Of a stretch of DNA of 60,345 bases, positions 52,601 through 60,345 are shown in pieces; the stretch's first letter is position 1, and each line of letters starts with the position of its first letter. Source of the DNA: Syntrophus sp. PtaU1.Bin005 (GTDB lineage Bacteria > Desulfobacterota > Syntrophia > Syntrophales > Syntrophaceae); assembly GCA_002067745.1 (NCBI GenBank), contig MVRU01000008.1:1-60345 (forward strand), written 5' to 3'. Both the position numbers and the translations under genes were made by a program. The notes below the pieces were generated by a model, which had not been told where the DNA came from, did not search any database, and saw only the letters and a program-made list of their open reading frames with translations.

Positions 52601-53152
52601 TCATGGTTTGAACGGGTGTTCCAAATAGAATCGACAGAAGGCCGCGATGACAAGGGCATGATTAATCTCGCCATCCCTGATCAGTCTGGGAATCTCCGAT
52701 AGAGGCTTCAGGATGACCTCGATATCCTCCTCTTCATCCTGTTGCTGCACCCCGACAGGATAAACATCCTGGGCCAGAAACGTATGGCAGAGGTTGTTCT
52801 GGATGGCTGGATTGGGATAAACAGCCCCTAAAGGGGCGAGCACGCGTTCCGCATAACCCGTTTCCTCTCGGAGTTCCCGTCGCGCAGCTTCTTCCGGAGA
52901 ATCGGAATCTTCCACAAGCCCGCCGGGAATTTCCAGGGTGACACTGCGTACTCCATGGCGGTACTGCCGGATCAGGACAACGTCGTTTTGGGATGTGATG
53001 GGAATGATATTGACCCAGGGAGATGCCTCCACCACAAAAAAGTCCGAGGGCCGGCCAGTCCGGGGAGAAACGGCACGATCCTTCCGCAGGGAAAAGAGCC
53101 TGCAGAAACGTTCCGGCTCACTTGATAACAGGGTCCAGTCTTTAAGGGGCAT
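52601..53152 (-). CDS. Nudix hydrolase, ADP-ribose pyrophosphatase-like
   Basis: A 183-residue Nudix protein likely to cleave ADP-ribose or a related nucleoside diphosphate derivative. The Nudix box GGLVEDSDSPEEAARRELRE followed by ETGY matches GX5EX7REUXEEXGU and lies at about 77-100. Upstream, VVLIRQYRHGVRSVTLEIPG is the typical ADPRase-type approach to the box, and downstream YPNPAIQNNLCHTFLAQDV is also of that group. ATG 53152 is weakly supported by AAGGAG. It precedes the radical SAM gene. Confidence 0.92.
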   Translation of the reverse strand: MPLKDWTLLSSEPERFCRLFSLRKDRAVSPRTGRPSDFFVVEASPWVNIIPITSQNDVVLIRQYRHGVRSVTLEIPGGLVEDSDSPEEAARRELREETGYAERVLAPLGAVYPNPAIQNNLCHTFLAQDVYPVGVQQQDEEEDIEVILKPLSEIPRLIRDGEINHALVIAAFCRFYLEHPFKP

Positions 53153-53193
53153 CGCTTATCTCACTCCTTTTCTTGCAGTCAACGAGCTTGAAC

Positions 53194-53223
53194 TTGCCAA
53201 ATTTTCTGGATTTCGTTTATCAT
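53194..53223 (+). promoter_or_regulatory. Promoter of the DUF2007-like gene
   Basis: TTGCCA (53194-53199), an 18-base spacer and TATCAT (53218-53223), each with five of six consensus bases. The start near 53230 is about 63 bases ahead of the ATG at 53293. The site is divergent from the Nudix gene. Confidence 0.5.
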
Positions 53224-53292
53224 GCATTCCAGATTATTTCAATTTTCCGTGGCGACAGAATAACAAGGATCCGGGGATGAGGGGGATTGAGA

Positions 53293-53532
53293 ATGGAGCA
53301 GAACAAATGGCGGGTTGCGTACGTGGCTTCAGGAATGACGAATGCCCATATTATAGAAGGACGCCTGAAAGCAGAGGGGATTCCCACCCACCTCATTTAT
53401 GAGACGGCTGGAATCCTTTATGCCACAAATCTGGACGGCCTCGGTGAGGTAAAAATCCTGGTTCCCGCTGAAGATCTGGAAAGAGCCCTTCGTGCTCTGG
53501 ATCAATCTTACGAGGATGATGACCTCCAGTGA
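53293..53532 (+). CDS. DUF2007-like small protein
   Basis: A 79-residue protein with the plan of DUF2007 (putative signal-transducing) proteins: WRVAYVASGMTNAHIIEGRL, then KAEGIPTHLIYETAGILYAT, and VKILVPAEDLERALRALDQ. The fold should be a small alpha/beta ACT-like unit. ATG 53293 has AGGGGG a few bases upstream; a TTG two codons earlier is less likely. Its last 140 bases overlap the tail of the convergent methyltransferase gene. Confidence 0.82.
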   Translation: MEQNKWRVAYVASGMTNAHIIEGRLKAEGIPTHLIYETAGILYATNLDGLGEVKILVPAEDLERALRALDQSYEDDDLQ

Positions 53533-54310
53533 CCCCTTCCTGCTTCATCCCGATGGCAGCGCCCTGGAGGGCCTGGCTGCCCTTGGAATTGGCCCCCAGC
53601 GGTTCGCGGATCAAATCCTGGATGGTCCGGTAGGTAGCCTGAACGGAAAAGGAAAAGCCCAGGAAGGCCCCGAAGGGATTTTTTCTCATGGGAATATGCC
53701 GTTCGAGACCCGAAAGATACGTGTACCACTCCAATGGGAAAAAGAGGACGCTTCCCCAGTATATGGGAACTCCAGGCAGCAGGTTTCTGACCAGACGTAC
53801 AAGCTGCAATCCTCCCAGAGGTTGAACGGGGCTTTCCCCCGTTGAGGAACAGAAAAATTCTCTGTGGCCGCCATGAGGATTCATGATGGCGTACCGGTTC
53901 CACGTCCCCAGAAAGACCCTGTCCCGTGAAACGCGGACCGCCTCGCTGACGGCTTTTTGGGGATCCTCGACGAATTCCAGCGAGGCAATCATGGTTACAA
54001 TATCGAATTCATTGTCGGAAAATGGAAGGTCTTCAGCCCGCCCGGCATGAATATCCGCCCGATGCCCCAGCTTCCTTTGAGCAGCCTCAACTCTTTCACG
54101 GGACGGATCAATCCCTGTAACACTGCATCCCTGATTTCTGAAGAACATGAGATGTTCTCCCGTTCCGCATCCAACATCAAGGAGCCTTTCTCCAGCACGG
54201 GGGAAGACTAGATCACGGATCAATTCCTCCCTCCGGACTTGGACAAAGCTCTCCGCGAAAGATCTCTTTTCCTTGTCCAGGGAAGGATTTATACTCCCAT
54301 GCACCGGCAT
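53393..54310 (-). CDS. SAM-dependent class I methyltransferase
   Basis: A 305-residue methyltransferase of unknown substrate. The SAM-binding domain (about 30-140) has LLDVGCGTGEHLMFF, VTGIDPSRERVEAAQ, AEDLPFSDNEFDIVTMIASL and FVEDPQKAVSEAVRV in the order expected of UbiE/COQ5-like enzymes. The start is ATG 54310, preceded by GGAGAGGT and by a promoter; the frame's earlier start at 54445 is upstream of that promoter's start site. The last 47 residues (from about GVTGGHHP on) are antisense to the DUF2007-like gene and look like non-homologous read-through tail, so the original stop may have been lost. Confidence 0.87.
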   Translation of the reverse strand: MPVHGSINPSLDKEKRSFAESFVQVRREELIRDLVFPRAGERLLDVGCGTGEHLMFFRNQGCSVTGIDPSRERVEAAQRKLGHRADIHAGRAEDLPFSDNEFDIVTMIASLEFVEDPQKAVSEAVRVSRDRVFLGTWNRYAIMNPHGGHREFFCSSTGESPVQPLGGLQLVRLVRNLLPGVPIYWGSVLFFPLEWYTYLSGLERHIPMRKNPFGAFLGFSFSVQATYRTIQDLIREPLGANSKGSQALQGAAIGMKQEGVTGGHHPRKIDPEHEGLFPDLQREPGFLPHRGRPDLWHKGFQPSHK

Positions 54311-54365
54311 ACCTCTCCCCATCCCCTCGCTTTTCAGCCTGTTTGTGCCTTCCTCGCCGTTTCCA

Positions 54366-54394
54366 TTTCTAACACACTTCCATTTTGCGGGCAA
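54366..54394 (-). promoter_or_regulatory. Promoter of the methyltransferase gene
   Basis: The minus strand carries TTGCCC (54389-54394), a 17-base spacer and TAGAAA (54366-54371). Each box matches the consensus at four of six positions. The start would be near 54359, about 50 bases ahead of the ATG at 54310. Confidence 0.45.
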
Positions 54395-54750
54395 GAATTG
54401 ATAAGTTGCGGAGGAAAAGGTGGAATTCTCCCTTGACAGGGTCATTTTTCTTTATTAGAAATTCTGCAATAAAAAGACTTCTCGTGAAGCTGGCCTTCGA
54501 TCTTTTCTGATGTTTGCAGATTTTCTAAAGGATGTCTTGCCGCTCTATCCGGATTTTTCTGGCTTCTTCTAAACCTGCTATTCCACGGAACAGTATCTTC
54601 ATACATTCTCCTGGTGCAAAGGCCTGAAAACTGCGAATCGATTTGTTTGTACCGGCATAATTTTTTCATTGAGAACGTCATCGCTTTAACGATACGACCG
54701 CAATAGGTTCATTTGACGGTTCATCATATTTGAAATACAGGGGGCAGGTC
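54395..54750. other. Gene-free, relatively AT-rich stretch before greA
   Basis: I see no convincing gene here. A 79-codon minus-strand frame (54442-54681) has no recognisable motif, a Ser/Arg/Lys-rich composition and no ribosome site, and is not called. The base composition is visibly richer in A and T than the flanking genes. Weak promoter-like pairs on the plus strand (TTGAGA near 54669 with GATACG) may serve greA. An AGGGGG at about 54739 is the greA ribosome site. Confidence 0.5.
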
Positions 54751-55236
54751 ATGGAAAAGATGCCAATCACGAAATCGGGTTTCGAAAATCTCAAGAAAGA
54801 GCTTGAACATCTGAAGACGGTTCTGATTCCCGCCAACATAAAGGATATCGAAACGGCAAGAGGGCACGGAGATTTGTCAGAAAACGCCGAATACACGGCG
54901 GCCAAGGAAAAGCAGTCCTTTTTGCACGGAAAACTGCAGGAGATTGAAAACAATCTCGCCCTATCCAACATCATCGATCTGAGCAAGTTAAGCAACGACA
55001 AGGTTGTTTTCGGCGCTAAGGTTGTCATTGAAGAGATCAGTTCCGGAACACAGACAAATTATCAGCTTGTGGGTCCCTTCGAATCCAACATCAATGCAAA
55101 CAAGATTTCTGTTACGTCTCCCATTGGAAAGGCCTTGATCGGCAAATCGATCGGCGACGAAGTGAAGGTTCAGACACCCGGAGGAACTCGCAATTTCGAG
55201 GTTGTGGATATTATGATTGACCCGTCCGAGTTTTAA
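54751..55236 (+). CDS. greA: Transcription elongation factor GreA
   Basis: RNA polymerase secondary-channel factor that stimulates cleavage of backtracked transcripts. ATG 54751, six bases after AGGGGG, gives 161 residues. The N-terminal coiled coil runs from about MPITKSGFENLKKELEHLKT to 75, with GDLSENAEYTAAKEKQ holding the acidic tip (Asp/Glu). The FKBP-like C-terminal domain contains QLVGPFESNINANKISVTSP and IGKALIGKSIGDEVKVQTPG. It is a single-gene unit that shares a bidirectional terminator with atpC. Confidence 0.97.
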   Translation: MEKMPITKSGFENLKKELEHLKTVLIPANIKDIETARGHGDLSENAEYTAAKEKQSFLHGKLQEIENNLALSNIIDLSKLSNDKVVFGAKVVIEEISSGTQTNYQLVGPFESNINANKISVTSPIGKALIGKSIGDEVKVQTPGGTRNFEVVDIMIDPSEF

Positions 55237-55291
55237 TGACCTGAACCGGAAAGGGTGCTTCTTTATCCAGCGAACCTCTTCAGCAGGGAAT

Positions 55292-55331
55292 AAAAAGCCG
55301 GCACTGAGAAAAATCCTCACTGCCGGCTTTT
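55292..55331. terminator. Bidirectional terminator between greA and atpC
   Basis: AAAAAGCCGGCA (55292-55303) pairs with TGCCGGCTTTT (55321-55331). The stem is extended inward by TGAG/CTCA, and T tracts follow the stem on both strands. It lies 56 bases past greA and 29 bases past the atpC stop, so it can serve both convergent units. Confidence 0.88.
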
Positions 55332-55359
55332 ATGTCCCGTCTATTCTGAACTTCAGACC

Positions 55360-55767
55360 TCAGGCCTTCTCCGATACACCGATCCGAGTGACAGCCCTCT
55401 GCAGAGCTATGCTGAGCATCTCGAATTCCAACTCATCCTTGGACAATTTGGTCAGTTTCTCCTCGGCACGCTCTTTGGCTCTCATTGCTCTTTCTCTGTT
55501 GATCGTTTCAGCACTTTCTGCCGTTTCAACGAGAACCGTTACTTTATTCGCTGTCACTTCCGTATAGCCCGTATTAACTGCGAAATATTGTTTCTTGCCT
55601 CCTACGGTAAAGCTTAACTCACCTATTTCTACAGAACTGAGCAACGTTTCGTGCCCTCTCAACACCCCGAATTCACCTTCCGTTCCAGGTATGGTGACTT
55701 CTTCAACCTCACCGCTGAAGGCCATTTTCTCCGGGGTGACGATCTCCAATAACAGTTCTTCGGCCAT
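55360..55767 (-). CDS. atpC: F1 ATP synthase epsilon subunit
   Basis: Central-stalk subunit that couples rotation and restrains ATP hydrolysis. The 135 residues have the N-terminal beta sandwich ([60 protein letters not shown]) and the two-helix C-terminal part ([20 protein letters not shown] onward). It is the last gene of the atp run, 15 bases after atpD. Confidence 0.97.
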   Translation of the reverse strand: MAEELLLEIVTPEKMAFSGEVEEVTIPGTEGEFGVLRGHETLLSSVEIGELSFTVGGKKQYFAVNTGYTEVTANKVTVLVETAESAETINRERAMRAKERAEEKLTKLSKDELEFEMLSIALQRAVTRIGVSEKA

Positions 55768-55782
55768 TGCTTTCCCCTGTCC

Positions 55783-57219
<1,437 letters not shown>

Positions 57220-57292
57220 TTAGTCCTTCAATTATGATATCGGATGTTTCCTTCTCCGATTATTCCATAACTCTTCTTGAATATTTCTAAAG

Positions 57293-58168
57293 TTATCCTT
57301 TCGCCAAGGCTTCTGTTCCACCAACGATATCCATCAATTCCGCCGTGATCGCGGACTGCCTCACCTTGTTGTATTGCAGGGTCAGCGTTCTGATCATCTC
57401 GTCGCAGTTCCTCGTCGCGTTATCCATGGCTGCCATCCTGGCTCCATTTTCTCCGGCGGACGTCTCAAGGAGCGCCCTGAAAATGAGGACATGGAGATAC
57501 ATGGACAAAAGCTTCTCAATCAATACTTCTTCAGATGGCTCATAGACATAATCGATGGTTTTATCCGGGTCCATTTCGCCTTCCTGTCCGACGGAAGGCA
57601 GAGGCAGCAACCTGACAACAACGGGCCTCTGCATGGAGACATTCCGGAACTCGTTGTAAATAATGTAGAGCTCATCGAACTCCTCGTTTACAAAGGGCGT
57701 GATGACGTCATCCGATATCTCTACGGCCAGATTAATGTCGAATTTACCGAGGATATCCGTTTTCTCGTTGATGATGGGATATTTTCTTCTGAAGTAATCC
57801 CGGCTCTTCCTTCCCACGGGCGTCAGCTCCACAGAAAGTCCCGCCGCCATCTTTTCCTTTACAAATCGTTCGGATGATTTGATCAGATTGGTATTGAAAC
57901 CGCCGCAAAGTCCCCTGTCGGAACTCATGCACAGGACCCTGATCTTCTTCGGCTCCCTTGCTGCAAGCAGCGGATGGGCCTCGGGGTTCACCCGAAGCGC
58001 AAGGCTGTCCAGCACCTCCATGAATTTCATGGCGTAGGGACGAAAGCTCTCCATCCTCGCCTGAGCCGCGCGGAACTTCGACGCAGCCACCATGTTCATG
58101 GCCCGGGTAATCTGTTTGGTTTTCTGTACCGCAGCTACTTTTCTTTTAATGTCCTTTAATGCGGCCAT
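57293..58168 (-). CDS. atpG: F1 ATP synthase gamma subunit
   Basis: Rotor shaft of F1. The 291 residues begin ALKDIKRKVAAVQKTKQITR then AMNMVAASKFRAAQARME, the N-terminal helix. SDRGLCGGFNTNLIK is in the middle, and the C-terminal helix carries ARMAAMDNATRNCDEMIRTL then TLQYNKVRQSAITAELMDIV. Hundred-base gaps separate it from atpA and atpD, larger than others in this operon, but I see no terminator or promoter in them. Confidence 0.97.
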   Translation of the reverse strand: MAALKDIKRKVAAVQKTKQITRAMNMVAASKFRAAQARMESFRPYAMKFMEVLDSLALRVNPEAHPLLAAREPKKIRVLCMSSDRGLCGGFNTNLIKSSERFVKEKMAAGLSVELTPVGRKSRDYFRRKYPIINEKTDILGKFDINLAVEISDDVITPFVNEEFDELYIIYNEFRNVSMQRPVVVRLLPLPSVGQEGEMDPDKTIDYVYEPSEEVLIEKLLSMYLHVLIFRALLETSAGENGARMAAMDNATRNCDEMIRTLTLQYNKVRQSAITAELMDIVGGTEALAKG

Positions 58169-58268
58169 TAAAATTACTCCTTTATCTCTGGTTGTCGGCC
58201 TGATTCAAGCCTTAGCTTCCTGATTGATATCTAAAAAAATCATCTTTTTTTCAGACGAGAATGTTATC

Positions 58269-59783
58269 TCAGCCGGCTACAAACACGGAGTCGAAGGCGG
58301 TAAGGGCGTCCTTTAACTTCTGCTCCAGTTCGGGAGACAATACCTTCTGATCATCAATGTCCTTCATGACGGCTGCGTACTTGTTCTTCATGAACGCCAG
58401 CACCTGCGGCTCGTATTCCTTAATCTTATCCACGTCATACTTGTCAAGGAAACCGCGCGTACCCGCATAGAGAACCACGACTTCCTCAGCCAGGCTCATC
58501 GGCTGGAACTGCGGCTGCTTCAAAATTTCAACCAGACGGACTCCTCGATCGAGCTGTGCCTGGGTTGCCTTGTCCAGGTCGCTTCCAAACTGTGCAAAGG
58601 ACGCCAGTTCGCGATACTGGGCGAGATCAAGTTTCAGCGTACCGGCGACCTGTTTCATGGCCTTTACCTGGGCAGCCCCGCCGACTCGTGAGACGGACAA
58701 GCCGACATTAATCGCAGGACGAATACCGGAGAAGAACAGGTTCGGCTCCAGGTAAACCTGGCCGTCCGTAATGGAGATGACGTTCGTGGGAATATAGGCC
58801 GACACGTCGCCCGCCTGGGTTTCGATGATGGGAAGTGCCGTGAGGGAACCGCCCCCCAGATCTGCGCTGACTCGAGCCGATCGTTCCAGAAGCCTTGAGT
58901 GGTTGTAAAAAATGTCTCCCGGATAGGCTTCGCGTCCAGGCGGCCTTCTCAGCAGCAGGGAAATCTGGCGGTAAGCCACGGCCTGTTTGGAAAGATCATC
59001 ATAGATGATGAGGGCATCCTGGCCCCGATCACGGAAATATTCACCGATGCTGCATCCTCCATAAGCGGCGATGTACTGCAGGGTCGCCGGGTCACTGGCA
59101 CAAGCGGCAACGACGCAGGTGTAAGACATCGCGTCGTGCTTCCTCAAGTTTTCGACGATCTGTGAAACCGTTGATTTCTTCTGGCCGATGGCAACATAAA
59201 TGCATTTCACGCCCGTGTCCTTCTGGCGGATGATAGCATCAATTCCAATGGCCGTTTTGCCGATCTGGCGGTCACCAATGATCAGTTCCCGCTGCCCTCT
59301 ACCAATGGGGGTCATGGCATCAATCGCTTTAAGGCCGGTGTACATCGGCTCATTGACGGGCTGACGCTTGATAACACCCGGGGCGATCATTTCGATTCTA
59401 CTGAACTCCGTAGCTCCCAGCGGCCCTTTTCCATCAATGGGCTCTCCTGTCGCGTCGATGACTCTTCCCAGTACCGCTTCTCCAACGGGAATCTGGGCAA
59501 TCTTTCCTGTCCGCTTGACAATGTCCCCTTCTTTGATGTGGGTCACTTCGCCGAGAACGGCCACACCGACATTGTCGGCTTCGAGGTTAAGAACCATTCC
59601 CATAATTCCGCCGGGAAATTCCAGCAGCTCCATGGCCATTGCATTCTCAACGCCGTATACTCTGGCAATACCATCTCCAACGGAAAGCACGGTACCTGTT
59701 TCGCTGACATCAAGCTTCCGTTCATAGTCCCGAATTTGTTTGGAAATAATCTGACTTATTTCCTCTGCCTTGATTGTATCCAT
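58269..59783 (-). CDS. atpA: F1 ATP synthase alpha subunit
   Basis: Non-catalytic nucleotide-binding subunit of F1. The 504 residues have an N-terminal beta barrel, the Walker A loop [16 protein letters not shown] near 170, and [20 protein letters not shown] then [20 protein letters not shown], which is the alpha/beta family region, with [20 protein letters not shown]. It begins 3 bases after atpH. Ion specificity of the enzyme depends on subunit c, which is outside the window. Confidence 0.98.
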   Translation of the reverse strand: MDTIKAEEISQIISKQIRDYERKLDVSETGTVLSVGDGIARVYGVENAMAMELLEFPGGIMGMVLNLEADNVGVAVLGEVTHIKEGDIVKRTGKIAQIPVGEAVLGRVIDATGEPIDGKGPLGATEFSRIEMIAPGVIKRQPVNEPMYTGLKAIDAMTPIGRGQRELIIGDRQIGKTAIGIDAIIRQKDTGVKCIYVAIGQKKSTVSQIVENLRKHDAMSYTCVVAACASDPATLQYIAAYGGCSIGEYFRDRGQDALIIYDDLSKQAVAYRQISLLLRRPPGREAYPGDIFYNHSRLLERSARVSADLGGGSLTALPIIETQAGDVSAYIPTNVISITDGQVYLEPNLFFSGIRPAINVGLSVSRVGGAAQVKAMKQVAGTLKLDLAQYRELASFAQFGSDLDKATQAQLDRGVRLVEILKQPQFQPMSLAEEVVVLYAGTRGFLDKYDVDKIKEYEPQVLAFMKNKYAAVMKDIDDQKVLSPELEQKLKDALTAFDSVFVAG

Positions 59784-59786
59784 GGT

Positions 59787-60332
59787 TTATACTGCCTCCC
59801 CCAAGAGATTCCTTATATTGTTCAATTGAGTCTTCATGCTTCCATCGTAGAGTGTATCCCCAACCCGAATGACAATTCCACCGAGCAGGGAACGATCTTC
59901 CTCAATGGTAACCTCTGTCTGCTTCCCGGTCATCTGCTCGAGACCCTTCTTGATCTCCGTTGTTGCTTCTTCCTTCAAAGGAAAGGCCGTCTTCACACTG
60001 ACCCGAACTCTCTTCAAGACGTCATCCATGAGTTCACGGTAGTAATCCGCAATCTCGGCAAGCATACCTATTCTCTTCTTGTCCACGAGCAATTTCAAAA
60101 AGTTCGACGTCATTGCAGACATCTTTATCTTCTGAAGGATCGCTTCCACAACAGCCTTCTTCTCTGCCTGACCAAAGACCGGATTTGCGAGAAACTCTTT
60201 CAGATTCTTGTCTTCCTTAACGATCCGCGCGAAGCTGCTTAACTCACCATAGTACTGTTCGTAAAGCTTGTCCTCGCCGGCAATGTCAAAGAACGCCCTG
60301 GCATATCGCTTTGCAATACCGCTGTTGATCAA
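59787..60332 (-). CDS. atpH: F1 ATP synthase delta subunit
   Basis: Peripheral-stalk subunit joining F1 to the b subunits. The 181 residues start SGIAKRYARAFFDIAGEDKL, the OSCP/delta hallmark, and end with the conserved LGGIVIRVGDTLYDGSMKTQ and LNNIRNLLG. The first codon is TTG at 60332; GGTGAG about six bases upstream may overlap the stop of the preceding gene, presumably atpF, which lies beyond the right edge. Confidence 0.95.
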   Translation of the reverse strand: MINSGIAKRYARAFFDIAGEDKLYEQYYGELSSFARIVKEDKNLKEFLANPVFGQAEKKAVVEAILQKIKMSAMTSNFLKLLVDKKRIGMLAEIADYYRELMDDVLKRVRVSVKTAFPLKEEATTEIKKGLEQMTGKQTEVTIEEDRSLLGGIVIRVGDTLYDGSMKTQLNNIRNLLGEAV

Positions 60333-60345
60333 TGTTTTCTCACCA

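Noticed and set aside
54442-54681. A 79-codon minus-strand reading frame upstream of greA
   Set aside because: No ribosome site, no recognisable motif, and composition typical of non-coding AT-rich sequence.

Overview
The window reads as ordinary chromosome from a Gram-negative, meso-diaminopimelate-containing bacterium of the Deltaproteobacteria/Desulfobacterota, most like the Syntrophus/Syntrophia group. The evidence is the gene content and order: a full dcw cluster with a PASTA-bearing FtsI and a DNPR-type MurE, a PxxKW cysteine-rich protein, a thrS-infC-rpmI-rplT-pheS-pheT-ihfA-merR operon, a DHH-CBS-CCA nucleotidyltransferase fusion, and an HPr/enzyme I pair with a lone mannose-family IID. 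The placement is an inference from memory of these families; no search was run. No insertion sequence, prophage, CRISPR array or rRNA operon is visible.

Layout. 1-4078 (minus): part of a chemosensory operon, CheW - CheR with TPR repeats - CheW - methyl-accepting protein, arranged like Wsp-type systems; the kinase would lie beyond the left edge. 4224-5915: a radical SAM protein. 6078-25008 (minus): ruvX - mltG - mraZ - rsmH - ftsL - ftsI - murE - murF - mraY - murD - ftsW - murG - murC - murB - ftsQ - ftsA - ftsZ, which covers peptidoglycan precursor synthesis and divisome assembly with mostly overlapping or near-touching genes. A consensus-spaced promoter followed by 10-bp-period AGTGG repeats (a MraZ operator) precedes mraZ. 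25224-26510 (plus): enolase. 26986-30653: a small conserved protein, a PTS module (IID-HPr-EI) and a divergent PxxKW protein.

30849-38398 (minus): the translation/tRNA-synthetase/IHF operon, in which infC appears to start with AUA. 38553-38688: tRNA-Val(GAC) and its promoter. 38828-41624 (minus): pgsA, a lipoprotein with an acidic partner, and rsmI. 41865-44220 (plus): uxs and ugd, together a route from UDP-glucose to UDP-xylose, both resembling the animal enzymes. 44225-50329 (minus): a TPM-domain protein, a nucleotidyltransferase, LemA, a membrane metallophosphoesterase and the DHH-CBS-CCA fusion. 50502-54310: a GYD protein, a B12-type radical SAM protein, a Nudix hydrolase, a DUF2007-like protein and a methyltransferase that overlaps it tail to tail. 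54751-55236 (plus): greA. 55360-60332 (minus): atpH-A-G-D-C of F1 ATP synthase.

Most genes are well-known housekeeping functions. I did not find a convincing new multi-gene system. The points most worth a second look are regulatory (MraZ operator, AUA start of infC, paired leader hairpins before thrS, a bidirectional promoter-like dyad inside the dcw cluster, a sigma-54-like element before uxs-ugd) and a few architectural oddities (eukaryote-like ugd/uxs pair, orphan PTS IID, a nucleotidyltransferase with SDLN in place of SDLD, and a 140-bp convergent gene overlap).
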